From positions 1-8,990 of the forward strand of contig JAFZJT010000184.1 of the NCBI GenBank assembly GCA_017553815.1: a DNA stretch of 8,990 nucleotides, given 5' to 3'. The position numbers and the translations under genes are program-made. Origin of the DNA: Clostridia bacterium (lineage in GTDB: Bacteria > Bacillota_A > Clostridia > Christensenellales > CAG-138). The notes beneath the pieces were generated by a model, which was not told the origin of the DNA, made no database searches, and was given only the letters and a program-made list of their open reading frames with translations. Every line of letters begins with the position of its first letter. Within the stretch, counting starts at the first letter, position 1. This document shows positions 1 through 7,415 of the stretch, piece by piece.

Positions 1-1
1 C

Positions 2-2281
2 GTTATCTACAACCCGTCCACCAGTTCCTCCGCCTCCGCTTCCACGGGCAATATGGCGGGCCTTATCGAGACCACCGTCGGCGAAAACTCCGTCGGCTAC
101 GAGCCCGACAGCGCCGCGCTGGACCGCCCCTACAAGCTGGACGTTGATTCCATTATCGCCGAGCAGAACGAGGCCGCGGGCATCCCCGCAAAGCCCGTGA
201 CGGACGGCGCGTCGATCGCCACCTCCTTCGAAGTCGGCGACACGCACACCTTCCAGATCAACTCCACCTACTGCCCCCTTCCCTCGACGAACGTTCAGTT
301 CAAGGTGCTTGCAAAGGGTGAGCACTGCTATATCTGGACTCCGACCTCGACCGCGGATAACGTTTACCCGCTCGACGGTATCGACGAGAGCTTTGCGGAT
401 ATCTGCGCGGCTGAGTTCGACTCCAAGTTCGACCTTATGCAGTCCTCCTTCGGCAACCACTCCAACGGCTCGCAGGGCGACGGCAGGCTGAATATCCTTT
501 ACTACAATATCGACGACGGCTGGGAGCCCGGCGAAGGCTACGTTGCGGGATTCTTCTCCTCGAGCGACCTTTACTACAACGGCATGCCGATCCTCAATAT
601 CGACACCTATCCCGGCGTTTACTACGTTCGCCCCTCCGGCGAGGTCATTATCGACGTTACCGACACCTTCAACACGATGGTACACGAGTACCAGCACCTC
701 ATCAACTACTCCGAGGGCGGCTCCGACACATGGATAAACGAGTGCATGAGCGCCGCCGCCGAGGAGATCTGCTACCCCGGCAGTTCCATCGTTTCGCGCA
801 CCCAGAGCTGGCTGAACTACAGGTTCTCCACCAACGACGATTGGCTCAACCCGCCGACCGAGCATGAGTATACCTCGAGCTACAATCTCCACAACGGCTT
901 CTCCATGTACTCCTGGAGCAGTTATCTGAACACGAACGACCTGCTCGCGCTCTATGCTCAGGTTTCGTTCTTTGCGCAGTATATCTATACCCAGAACGGC
1001 AACGAGACCTTCCGCGCTCTTTTACAGCGCCTCACCTCCGGCGACAGCTTCCCCGCCGCGCTGCAGAACGTCACCGGCGTGAACGCCGCCGATTTCGTAC
1101 GCAATTTCAGAATCGCGATGACCGCGAACACCGCGCAGAACGTTGAGGACGGCATCTACGGCTTCGTGCCGCAGGAGGGCTACGACCCCTCGCAGTACCA
1201 CGACGTTGAAAATATGTACAGCCTGCTCGCGCCCCTCGTGTTCACCGGAAGCTCCTGCTCCATCAAGGGCGGCGGCGCCATCACCGTTAAGCCCGTCGGC
1301 GGCGTTTACAATCCCCCGTCCGGCGCAAGCTCGAGCCTTCAGTACATGGGCGTCACCATCCATTCCGAGCCTCCGACTCCGGTTGCGCTGACTTCGCTCA
1401 CGCTCGACCCCACGCAACTCACGCTCTTTGAGGGCGCGAACGCCACCGTTTCCGCCATCCGCGAGCCCGCGAACGCAAACAATTTCGAGATAAGCTGGAC
1501 CAGCTCCAACGACTCCATCGCGACCGTCGTCGGCAACAACCGCAAGGCGACCATCACCGCTCATGCGGTCGGCACTGCGGTAGTTACCGCGCGCGCACAC
1601 GACCTTATCAACAACGTTTACTACACCGCCACCACGGCCGTGCAGGTTCGCGGAGTGCCCTCCTTCAACGAGGCGGCGAACGTTGAGAACGGAACGCTCG
1701 AGTTCGACAACAACATCGGCACCTATCACTGGGTGGTCGATCCGGTCAGCGACTCCGGCCGAGTCAGCGTCCGCAGTGACAACCGCGGCATCAACAGCTC
1801 CGACGCGGCGTTCAGCGTAACGGTCCAGCTCAACGCGGGCGACGTTGTTTCCTTCGATTGGAAGGTCAGCAGCGAGGCGAGCTACGACAAGCTCAATTTC
1901 TACGTTGACGGCAGCGTGCGCGAATACATCCACGGCGAGCATGATTGGGCGACCGTCACCTATACCGCGACATCGACCAAGTCCTACACCTTCAAGTGGG
2001 AGTTCCATAAGGACGTTTCGATGCAGTCCGGCGCTGATTGCGGCTGGGTCGACAATATCTCGATCCCCGGCTATTTTGACGAAGAGCCAGACTATCTGCC
2101 CGGCGACGTTGATATGAACGGCTCCATTGAGATGTCGGATGCGCTGATGGCGCTTCGCAACGCGATGGGTCTTCTTGAGTTCACCGAGCTTCAGACACTT
2201 ATCGCCGATATGGACGAAAACGACACCGTTTCCGTTGCGGACGCGCTCACTATCATGCGTATCGCGATGGGGCTTGCCTGA
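2..2281 (+). CDS. Secreted M30-like (hyicolysin-type) zinc metalloprotease with Big2, beta-sandwich and dockerin domains; 5' partial
   Basis: The frame is open from base 2 with no start or signal peptide, so the N-terminus lies outside the window; residues are numbered here from the in-frame Met at base 53. The protease domain spans roughly residues 60-400. It has the zinc motif HEYQH (H211, E212, H215) and a downstream NECMS segment whose E230 is the likely third ligand, as in gluzincins. The preceding segment (DGRLNILYYNIDDGW, then GYVAGFF) matches my recollection of the M30 family. A Big2 Ig-like domain follows (about 444-533), then a beta-sandwich module (about 540-675) with SFDWKVSSE and CGWVDNI. 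A type I dockerin closes the protein: calcium loop one uses D685, D687, N689 and D696, loop two D719, D721, N723 and D730. The protein is probably exported and docked on a cohesin-bearing scaffold or surface protein. No cohesin is visible here. The M30 assignment is strong by pattern; the substrate is unknown. Confidence 0.9.
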   Translation, partial: VIYNPSTSSSASASTGNMAGLIETTVGENSVGYEPDSAALDRPYKLDVDSIIAEQNEAAGIPAKPVTDGASIATSFEVGDTHTFQINSTYCPLPSTNVQFKVLAKGEHCYIWTPTSTADNVYPLDGIDESFADICAAEFDSKFDLMQSSFGNHSNGSQGDGRLNILYYNIDDGWEPGEGYVAGFFSSSDLYYNGMPILNIDTYPGVYYVRPSGEVIIDVTDTFNTMVHEYQHLINYSEGGSDTWINECMSAAAEEICYPGSSIVSRTQSWLNYRFSTNDDWLNPPTEHEYTSSYNLHNGFSMYSWSSYLNTNDLLALYAQVSFFAQYIYTQNGNETFRALLQRLTSGDSFPAALQNVTGVNAADFVRNFRIAMTANTAQNVEDGIYGFVPQEGYDPSQYHDVENMYSLLAPLVFTGSSCSIKGGGAITVKPVGGVYNPPSGASSSLQYMGVTIHSEPPTPVALTSLTLDPTQLTLFEGANATVSAIREPANANNFEISWTSSNDSIATVVGNNRKATITAHAVGTAVVTARAHDLINNVYYTATTAVQVRGVPSFNEAANVENGTLEFDNNIGTYHWVVDPVSDSGRVSVRSDNRGINSSDAAFSVTVQLNAGDVVSFDWKVSSEASYDKLNFYVDGSVREYIHGEHDWATVTYTATSTKSYTFKWEFHKDVSMQSGADCGWVDNISIPGYFDEEPDYLPGDVDMNGSIEMSDALMALRNAMGLLEFTELQTLIADMDENDTVSVADALTIMRIAMGLA

Positions 2282-2316
2282 TACCGTGGTTCTATAACTA
2301 ATTTACCGAACAGATA

Positions 2317-2352
2317 AATCACCGCCGCACGGAGATTCGTGCGGCGGTGATT
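2317..2352. terminator. Bidirectional intrinsic terminator between convergent genes
   Basis: A 14-bp perfect inverted repeat has arms at 2317-2330 and 2339-2352, with core ACCGCCGCAC / GTGCGGCGGT and an 8-base loop. On the plus strand it is followed by a T-rich run (TTGTTATTTA), serving the protease gene that stops at 2281. On the minus strand it is followed by TTTATCTG, serving the lipoprotein gene that stops at 2375. The T tracts are interrupted, so efficiency may differ by direction. Confidence 0.85.
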
Positions 2353-2374
2353 GTTATTTACTCAATCAAGCATA

Positions 2375-4117
2375 TTACAGCTCGCCCGGCTCGGCGCCCG
2401 GTTTATAGAAAATGATGCCGGAGCGGTAAAAGTCCATCCCCGCGAACAGGTCGAAGATATTTTCGCCGTTCACCGTAAACAGAGCATCTCCCGCAACGGT
2501 TTGCGCATCCACACGAATGACTATCTCGCGTATCTCGGTCTCGTCCTCGATAAAGCTCAGGATGCAGTACGCCTGCCACTCATCCGCGTCCTCCTCGCCG
2601 AAGAAGTCGGTGGTGTAGTTGAAGTAAAGCTCGGCTCCCGTCGGGATCGTGATGCTTCCCGCGAAGCTTCCGTCCTCGTCGGATATCAGTACGGCTTCAA
2701 ACGGCTTTAGCGCGTAGAGCTTCACGCAGTCCGTATCGCGGTCGTCGATGTTTTGAACGTCGTAGTAATTCATCGCTGGAACCGGAATGCCGTCCTCGCC
2801 GATACTAAAGGCGCGGTCGCCGCCGTAGATATGGCTGAGCACGTTCGTATAGTCGCCGAGCATGATGCGGCTTGGGTCCACTATTCTGCCGTCGTTATAC
2901 CGGGCGCCGCCGTCCAACGGTTCAAGCTCGCCTTCGCTTGAAAGCTCCATCACCACAAGCTGACGGTAGCCGCCCGTGCCCGAATCGAACACGTAGAGGT
3001 AGAGCTTGCCGCCCGCATAGATGAGGTTCAGCTCGGAGCCGTCGAGCAAGGTTACGGGATCCTCGCCCCTGTCAAAGATCCAAGTGCAGGTTTTGCCGTC
3101 ATACACCGTGCCGAGCTCGGGGTACCAATCCCAATCGCCGCCGACTCTCTCGGCGGAGAAGGAAAGCGTCTTCACCTCGCCGTTTTCAACGCAGTAGGCT
3201 GGCAGGCCGAGCGGAAGCTCCATGTTTCCGTCCTCCGTGCGCGGCTTCAGCTCATCCTCAACGCCCAAGCTTGCGTACGGAACGAGCACCGCCGTGGGCG
3301 CGTCCAAGTTAAAGCCTTCGTATTCGCCGCTGTTGAAAACGAAGTAGAGTCCGTCGCGATCGAGCGTCCAAACGGGAGCATCCTCGAGATAGGCCTCCGT
3401 CACCGTGAAGCCGACGCGCTCGTTGATAAGCGACGCAAGCGCCGCAAGGTCGGGAACTATATCGGAAAGCGCAACTCTATCGCCGGCTTTTCCCTTCAGA
3501 TTGACGCTTGAATACTCGGGATGCTCGCCGCCGGTTCGGGTCTCAAAAAGGATGCTGACGTAGCCCCTGTCCGCCCTGCGCAGATACAGCTTCTGTATAT
3601 AGCTCACCGTGACTTCGGCATCTCGGTCGCGGTCGCGGATCAGATCCGCATAGGTTATTAGCGCCTGTTCCGTTATCTCGATATTCAGCTTTTGAAGTGC
3701 ATCGTATATGCGGGTGTTTTCATAATACATTGACGTGAGCTGATACGAATAGCTGCCGATACCGTGATCCCCGGATGAAGCCTTTGAAACATTTATGTAA
3801 ACAAGGTTTTTATTTTTCTGCACGAAGTCGTATTTCGGGATCTCGGAGGGGTCCGTTATCCAGCTCGGCTTCCCCGCGGGCTCTTCGGTCGGCTTCGCGG
3901 TCTCCGGCGCGTGGCTCTCGGGCGCGTGGCTCTCGGGCACGGCGGTCGGCTCCGAAGTTGGCGCTTCCGATGGGAGCGGTGAGCCGGTTTCCGCTGTCGG
4001 CGCGGGGGTATTGTCGGGAGTATTGTTCCCGGAGCAGGCCGCAAGCGCGAGCATAAGCGCGGCGAGCGCGAGCGCGGACATCTTTCTTATTTGGGTCGAT
4101 TTTCTGCGTTTTTTCAT
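2375..4117 (-). CDS. Lipoprotein consisting of a stand-alone copy of the M56 sensor ectodomain (DUF4163/DUF3298-like region)
   Basis: This is a 580-aa exported lipoprotein. I start it at 4117, not at the first in-frame ATG (4195), because AAGGAGAGG lies 3 bases upstream, the signal peptide begins exactly here (MKKRRK), and the longer start would overlap the upstream gene. A basic n-region and hydrophobic stretch lead to a lipobox LAAC with C28. Residues 31-85 are a Pro/Thr/Ser/Glu-rich linker containing a tandem ESHAP pair. Residues 86-580 align along their whole length with the ectodomain of the upstream M56 protein: RRADRGYVSILF, YSSVN, LINER, LDRDGLYFV, PRTEDG, GKLYLY, GEDGIPVP, and TVNGENIF near the C-terminus. 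The stretch from about 170 to 260 recalls the DUF3298 part of RsiV. It is the last gene of the repressor-protease operon, 61 bp after the previous stop with no terminator between. Likely a membrane-tethered sensor copy; the ligand is unknown. Confidence 0.85.
   Translation of the reverse strand: MKKRRKSTQIRKMSALALAALMLALAACSGNNTPDNTPAPTAETGSPLPSEAPTSEPTAVPESHAPESHAPETAKPTEEPAGKPSWITDPSEIPKYDFVQKNKNLVYINVSKASSGDHGIGSYSYQLTSMYYENTRIYDALQKLNIEITEQALITYADLIRDRDRDAEVTVSYIQKLYLRRADRGYVSILFETRTGGEHPEYSSVNLKGKAGDRVALSDIVPDLAALASLINERVGFTVTEAYLEDAPVWTLDRDGLYFVFNSGEYEGFNLDAPTAVLVPYASLGVEDELKPRTEDGNMELPLGLPAYCVENGEVKTLSFSAERVGGDWDWYPELGTVYDGKTCTWIFDRGEDPVTLLDGSELNLIYAGGKLYLYVFDSGTGGYRQLVVMELSSEGELEPLDGGARYNDGRIVDPSRIMLGDYTNVLSHIYGGDRAFSIGEDGIPVPAMNYYDVQNIDDRDTDCVKLYALKPFEAVLISDEDGSFAGSITIPTGAELYFNYTTDFFGEEDADEWQAYCILSFIEDETEIREIVIRVDAQTVAGDALFTVNGENIFDLFAGMDFYRSGIIFYKPGAEPGEL
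3906..3938. repeat. 15-bp tandem repeat in the lipoprotein linker
   Basis: The unit GGCGCGTGGCTCTCG occurs twice perfectly (3906-3920 and 3921-3935), followed by a few bases of a third copy. It encodes the tandem ESHAP pair in the linker of the lipoprotein. Because the unit is a multiple of three, copy-number changes would alter linker length without breaking the frame. Confidence 0.85.
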
Positions 4118-4120
4118 GAT

Positions 4121-4129
4121 CCTCTCCTT
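4121..4129 (-). promoter_or_regulatory. Ribosome binding site fixing the lipoprotein start
   Basis: On the minus strand this reads AAGGAGAGG, then ATC, then the ATG at 4117-4115. It is a near-perfect Shine-Dalgarno and, with the signal peptide that begins here, decides against the in-frame ATG at 4195. Confidence 0.85.
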
Positions 4130-4178
4130 GTATATGCTTTTCGGCTTTTCAAATGCGCCGTATGATTCTTTCAACGGC

Positions 4179-6884
4179 TTACATTCCGAAGTCAAGGCCG
4201 TTGAACACCGAGAAAATATCCTCTCCGTTCACGGTTGCTTTGAACGAGCCTGCAGCATCGAGCAGTTTTTTATCCACGCGAATAATGTATTTGTGAATAT
4301 CTCCTTCAACGTAATACACTACGCAGTACGCCGTTTGAAGGTTGGTCTCCGCGTCCCAAGCATAGTCCGTCGTCTGTATAAAGGTCAGGCTCACTCCGGC
4401 TTTGATAGTGGCGGGACCGATGACCTCGCCCGTATTGCTGTCGACCTCTATCGCTTCGATCGGCTTCAGCACCTTGAGGTAGGAATCGCTCATCTCTGCT
4501 CGATAGTAATAGTTTTCGATAGGAACCGGGTATCCGTCCTTTCCTACGGCATAGCGGCGGAAAAAATCCTTGTTTCCAAGCACAGATGTATACTTTCCGA
4601 GCCTGAAGCTTGCGGGGTCTATCAGTATCTCCCTTAGGGTAAGCTCACAGTCCGTCCAAATCGCTTTTTTAAGCGGCTCGTTCCCGCCAAGGTCAAACAC
4701 CCTTATGGATTCTTCGTCCGGCATTCTGCTCCGGCCCATCAAATAGAGGTATTTCTTTCCGCCCGAATACACAAGATGCGCTCCTCCCTCTTGATGGTAC
4801 ATTTCATTGTTATGATGCGTATAACCCACTTCCTTGCTTTCGCCCATATACTCGATCTTCACCGAGGTTGATTCGGGGCCGTCAATTTCCATATAGAACA
4901 CCGAATTCACCGAAAGCGCCCTTATCTCGCCGTCCTCGGCAAATAAAACAGGCAGATCGTATGGCATCTGCAAAACGCCGTCCTCGGTGCGCGGGGTCAA
5001 ATCGGTTTTACAAGTCAATTCGGAATAAGGGATGAGCGCGGCCGTCCATATCCTATCCTCCCCGCCCTCATAGACCTCTTCGGGCGTTCTTTCCCTTCCC
5101 GCGATAACGAAATAGATGCCGTCGCGGTCGAGCGACCATGCGATACCGTCCTTCTCGGGTCCGAAATACGCGGTATAGTCTTCCGAAAGCCGAACGCCCG
5201 TTTCGGGGTCGAGGCGCTCGTTGATAAGCCTCGGGATATCGGCTATATTCTCAACAATATCGCCGAGAACGACGGTTTTTCCCGCTTCAACGTCGATATT
5301 CACCGAGCTGTACGAGGTGATCCCCTCGGCACGTTTTTTAAACAGCAAGCTCACAAAGCCCTCGTCGGCTCTTCTGACATACGCGGTCTGAAAATACGTA
5401 ACAAGCTCATCGGCGTTTTTAACAAGCTCCCCGTACTCCGCAAGCGCGTTCATTGAAAGCTCGGTGTTCACGCGCATGATCTGCGTCCAGGCAGGCGAAT
5501 CCCCCGGCACCAGGAACTGCGGATAGGTGCAGTAGCCCACAAACGAAGTTGAAACGCCGTCATACCCCACGCTCAGATCAATGTAGCCTGGCGACATATA
5601 GAAATACTTTTCGTCAATAACGGGCGGGTGCCACCGCTCCGTCACGCCCGGCGTGGCGGTCGGTTTCGCGGTAGGCTTCGCGGTCTCGGGCGCCTTTGTC
5701 GGCTCGGAAGTCGGCGCTTCGGTTATCGGCGCATTCGTCGGTTCCGCCGAGGCATTCGCCTCCTGCTTATCGGGGGTAACGCCGTTATCAGTGGGATTCA
5801 CAACGCAGGCGGCGAGCACAGCAAGGCTGATAACGAGCGCGATAACGGTAACGAAGAACCTTGGTTTTTTATAGTTCATCGCGTTTTTGATGCGGCTCTT
5901 GACCCCGCTTTCGCCGAAGGCGAGGGGGCTTGCCGAAGGGAACTGCTTGCAGGCGGCGAAGCTCAGAAGCGTTGAAGAGTACTGCTTTCTGATATCGAGC
6001 TTATCGCCAAGCACCTTTTCATCGCAGCTCATCTCCATATCCTTATTCGAGAGGCAGAAAGCGAGCCAACAGAGCGGATTGAACCAATGCAGCGCGAGCA
6101 GCAGGAACGAGAAAACCTTTATTATATGATCGCCGCGCTTGAGATGGAATCTTTCATGCGCAAGCACGTAGCTTTCCGATTCCGCGTCAAGCCCGTAGGG
6201 GATATAGATTTTCGGTCGAATAAGGCCGAGGATGAACGGAGAGCGAACATGCTCGCTTTGGTAGACGTTGCCCTCGAGCCTTACGGCGGCGGACATTTTG
6301 CGATAGATTCTGATATAGCCGATTACGCTGTACGCGACAAGCGCGATCATTCCGACTATCCACAGCACCACCGCGGCGGTCATAAGCGCCTGAACAAGGC
6401 TGACTGCCGAAACAGCCTGCGCGGTGCTCCCCGCGCCGCCCGCGCCGCCGATATTCTCGGTCATGCCCGCGATAACGCCATGCGTGGGCGAAGGCGATGC
6501 GGCAGCTCCGTTTATCGCCGCTGTTGGCACGCCCGTCTCAAGCGCCGAGGGAGTGAAAGCCGGCAGGTGCGTGGGGGTGGGCGGCGGAGTTGCCGCGGAA
6601 ACGGGGATCTGCGTGGAGCGCACGATATTCGGGATGTATTCGAGCCTGCCCGCGGCCGAGGCGGCCTTTTCGGCGCTCTCCGCGCTCTTGGGAACGAAGC
6701 TGAACAGGCTGATAGCCGATTTGATGCTGACGGGACAGCAGAGCCTGAACGCCGCCGCGCCCCAGAGCAGATACGACCATTTCTTCGGCGCTTTTTTAAG
6801 GATGAGCCTTGCGAGCAGAATCGCGAGGATCACTATTCCGCCCGAGATGCTCATATTTATCACAGAAAACATTATCTCTTTCAT
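4179..6884 (-). CDS. BlaR1/MecR1-type M56 membrane metalloprotease with a non-penicillin-binding C-terminal ectodomain
   Basis: This is a 901-aa antirepressor-type sensor-protease of the inner membrane. Membrane segments lie at about 8-29, 36-62, 163-190 and 341-360, with a further hydrophobic helix at 252-278 (HWFNP). The cytoplasmic M56 domain carries the zinc motif HERFH (H243, E244, H247) and EMSCDE (E284, D288). The loop between segments two and three (about 65-160) is unusually long and Pro/Thr/Ala-rich. The last membrane segment is preceded by KKPR and ends in LAAC (C360), resembling a lipoprotein signal peptide. A Pro/Thr linker (about 375-415) leads to a 480-residue ectodomain lacking convincing penicillin-binding motifs and partly resembling the RsiV DUF4163/DUF3298 region. 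The start has AGGAG six bases upstream and lies 15 bp after the repressor stop. In the family, signal binding outside activates proteolysis that inactivates the BlaI-type repressor. The protease class is secure; the signal is unknown. Confidence 0.92.
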   Translation of the reverse strand: MKEIMFSVINMSISGGIVILAILLARLILKKAPKKWSYLLWGAAAFRLCCPVSIKSAISLFSFVPKSAESAEKAASAAGRLEYIPNIVRSTQIPVSAATPPPTPTHLPAFTPSALETGVPTAAINGAAASPSPTHGVIAGMTENIGGAGGAGSTAQAVSAVSLVQALMTAAVVLWIVGMIALVAYSVIGYIRIYRKMSAAVRLEGNVYQSEHVRSPFILGLIRPKIYIPYGLDAESESYVLAHERFHLKRGDHIIKVFSFLLLALHWFNPLCWLAFCLSNKDMEMSCDEKVLGDKLDIRKQYSSTLLSFAACKQFPSASPLAFGESGVKSRIKNAMNYKKPRFFVTVIALVISLAVLAACVVNPTDNGVTPDKQEANASAEPTNAPITEAPTSEPTKAPETAKPTAKPTATPGVTERWHPPVIDEKYFYMSPGYIDLSVGYDGVSTSFVGYCTYPQFLVPGDSPAWTQIMRVNTELSMNALAEYGELVKNADELVTYFQTAYVRRADEGFVSLLFKKRAEGITSYSSVNIDVEAGKTVVLGDIVENIADIPRLINERLDPETGVRLSEDYTAYFGPEKDGIAWSLDRDGIYFVIAGRERTPEEVYEGGEDRIWTAALIPYSELTCKTDLTPRTEDGVLQMPYDLPVLFAEDGEIRALSVNSVFYMEIDGPESTSVKIEYMGESKEVGYTHHNNEMYHQEGGAHLVYSGGKKYLYLMGRSRMPDEESIRVFDLGGNEPLKKAIWTDCELTLREILIDPASFRLGKYTSVLGNKDFFRRYAVGKDGYPVPIENYYYRAEMSDSYLKVLKPIEAIEVDSNTGEVIGPATIKAGVSLTFIQTTDYAWDAETNLQTAYCVVYYVEGDIHKYIIRVDKKLLDAAGSFKATVNGEDIFSVFNGLDFGM

Positions 6885-6899
6885 GGAATTCTCCTCAGA

Positions 6900-7268
6900 T
6901 CATTTCTTGTGGCTGTCGATAAGCTTTTTAAGCTCCTCCGCCTCATCCTCCGAGATAGTCTTGCCTCCGAAGAACGAAACGAGGAAGCCCGGCAGAGACC
7001 CGCCGAAATCGCGGTTGATAAACAGCTCACTCTCCTTCTTTTGAACCGATTGCTTCGGCACGGCGGAGGTGACGACGGAATCAACGTTTTTCGCAAAGCC
7101 GTTTTCAACCATCTTTCTGAGCATCGTATAGGTCGTGGACTTCTTCCAACCGAGCTCCCTGTCGCAGAGCCTCACAAGCTCGGTCGAGCCCACGGGCTCG
7201 TGAGTCCAAATAACGTCCATAAAGCGGTAGTCGCTTTCGCAAAGCAGTTTTTCAAGCATATTCTTCAC
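6900..7268 (-). CDS. BlaI/MecI/CopY-family winged-helix transcriptional repressor
   Basis: A 122-aa DNA-binding repressor, close to the 120-130 aa typical of BlaI/MecI. Residues 10-60 form the winged helix, with GWKKSTTYTMLRKMVENG (about 40-57) matching the family recognition-helix signature. The C-terminal part (about 70-120) has the acidic/leucine dimerisation pattern, ending in ISEDEAEELKKLID. I keep the GTG start: the Shine-Dalgarno AAAGG is 5 bases upstream of it, but 14 bases from the alternative ATG three codons later. It is the first gene of the operon and is followed 15 bp later by the M56 protease gene, the standard repressor-protease pairing. The two palindromes and promoter just upstream indicate autoregulation. 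Family knowledge says that the partner protease relieves repression. No beta-lactamase or penicillin-binding protein gene lies in the window, so antibiotic sensing should not be assumed. Confidence 0.92.
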   Translation of the reverse strand: MKNMLEKLLCESDYRFMDVIWTHEPVGSTELVRLCDRELGWKKSTTYTMLRKMVENGFAKNVDSVVTSAVPKQSVQKKESELFINRDFGGSLPGFLVSFFGGKTISEDEAEELKKLIDSHKK

Positions 7269-7271
7269 CGT

Positions 7272-7279
7272 ATCCTTTT
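7272..7279 (-). promoter_or_regulatory. Ribosome binding site of the BlaI-type repressor
   Basis: On the minus strand this reads AAAAGGAT, then ACG, then GTG at 7268-7266. The spacing favours the GTG start over the downstream ATG at 7259. Confidence 0.65.
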
Positions 7280-7282
7280 AAA

Positions 7283-7298
7283 GTTTAGATTTATAAAC
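7283..7298. promoter_or_regulatory. Downstream operator-like palindrome for the BlaI-type repressor
   Basis: GTTTA-GATTTA-TAAAC, a 16-bp dyad with five-base arms and a six-base spacer. It sits between the predicted -10 box and the repressor's ribosome binding site, where bound protein would block early elongation. It matches the second dyad in arms and spacing. Confidence 0.65.
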
Positions 7299-7307
7299 CT
7301 TGCGTTT

Positions 7308-7336
7308 AGTTTATCATTATAAACCAAGTTTGTCAA
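7308..7336 (-). promoter_or_regulatory. Sigma-A-like promoter of the repressor-protease-lipoprotein operon
   Basis: On the minus strand there is a consensus -35 box TTGACA (7336-7331), a 17-bp spacer and a -10 box TAAACT (7313-7308). The repressor start is 40 bp downstream of the -10 box. The upstream palindrome lies in the spacer and overlaps the -10 box. Confidence 0.75.
7309..7324. promoter_or_regulatory. Promoter-overlapping operator-like palindrome for the BlaI-type repressor
   Basis: GTTTATCATTATAAAC, a 16-bp dyad with six-base arms, placed over the -10 box and the spacer. It shares the form GTTTA-N6-TAAAC with the dyad at 7283-7298, centre to centre 26 bp. Two such sites next to a BlaI-type gene fit the dimer-pair operators known for BlaI/MecI, although the bases differ from the staphylococcal TACA/TGTA core. 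Confidence 0.7.
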
Positions 7337-7415
7337 CCCCCATGAAAGGAAAATAAAGTGATTTTTTCACCACAAGTTTTCGGCGTATTTTTATTTTGTT
7401 TGTTGCTTTTTGTAG

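Noticed and set aside
1022..2008. Long open frame on the minus strand opposite the protease gene
   Set aside because: It is antisense to a well-supported domain series, has an Arg/Val/Gly-rich composition with no recognisable domain, and is a by-product of GC-rich codon use.
4118..4195. Longer start (ATG at 4195) for the lipoprotein
   Set aside because: It would place 26 hydrophilic residues before the signal peptide and overlap the upstream gene, while a strong ribosome binding site marks the ATG at 4117.
4721..4860. SGGK in the M56 ectodomain as a possible penicillin-binding SxxK site
   Set aside because: It lies in a beta-strand-like context, the paralogue has AGGK at the same place, and no SxN or KTG partner is visible.
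6087..7322. Long open frame on the plus strand opposite the M56 and repressor genes
   Set aside because: It runs antisense to two confidently identified genes, crosses their intergenic gap and promoter, and has a low-complexity Arg/His-rich translation.
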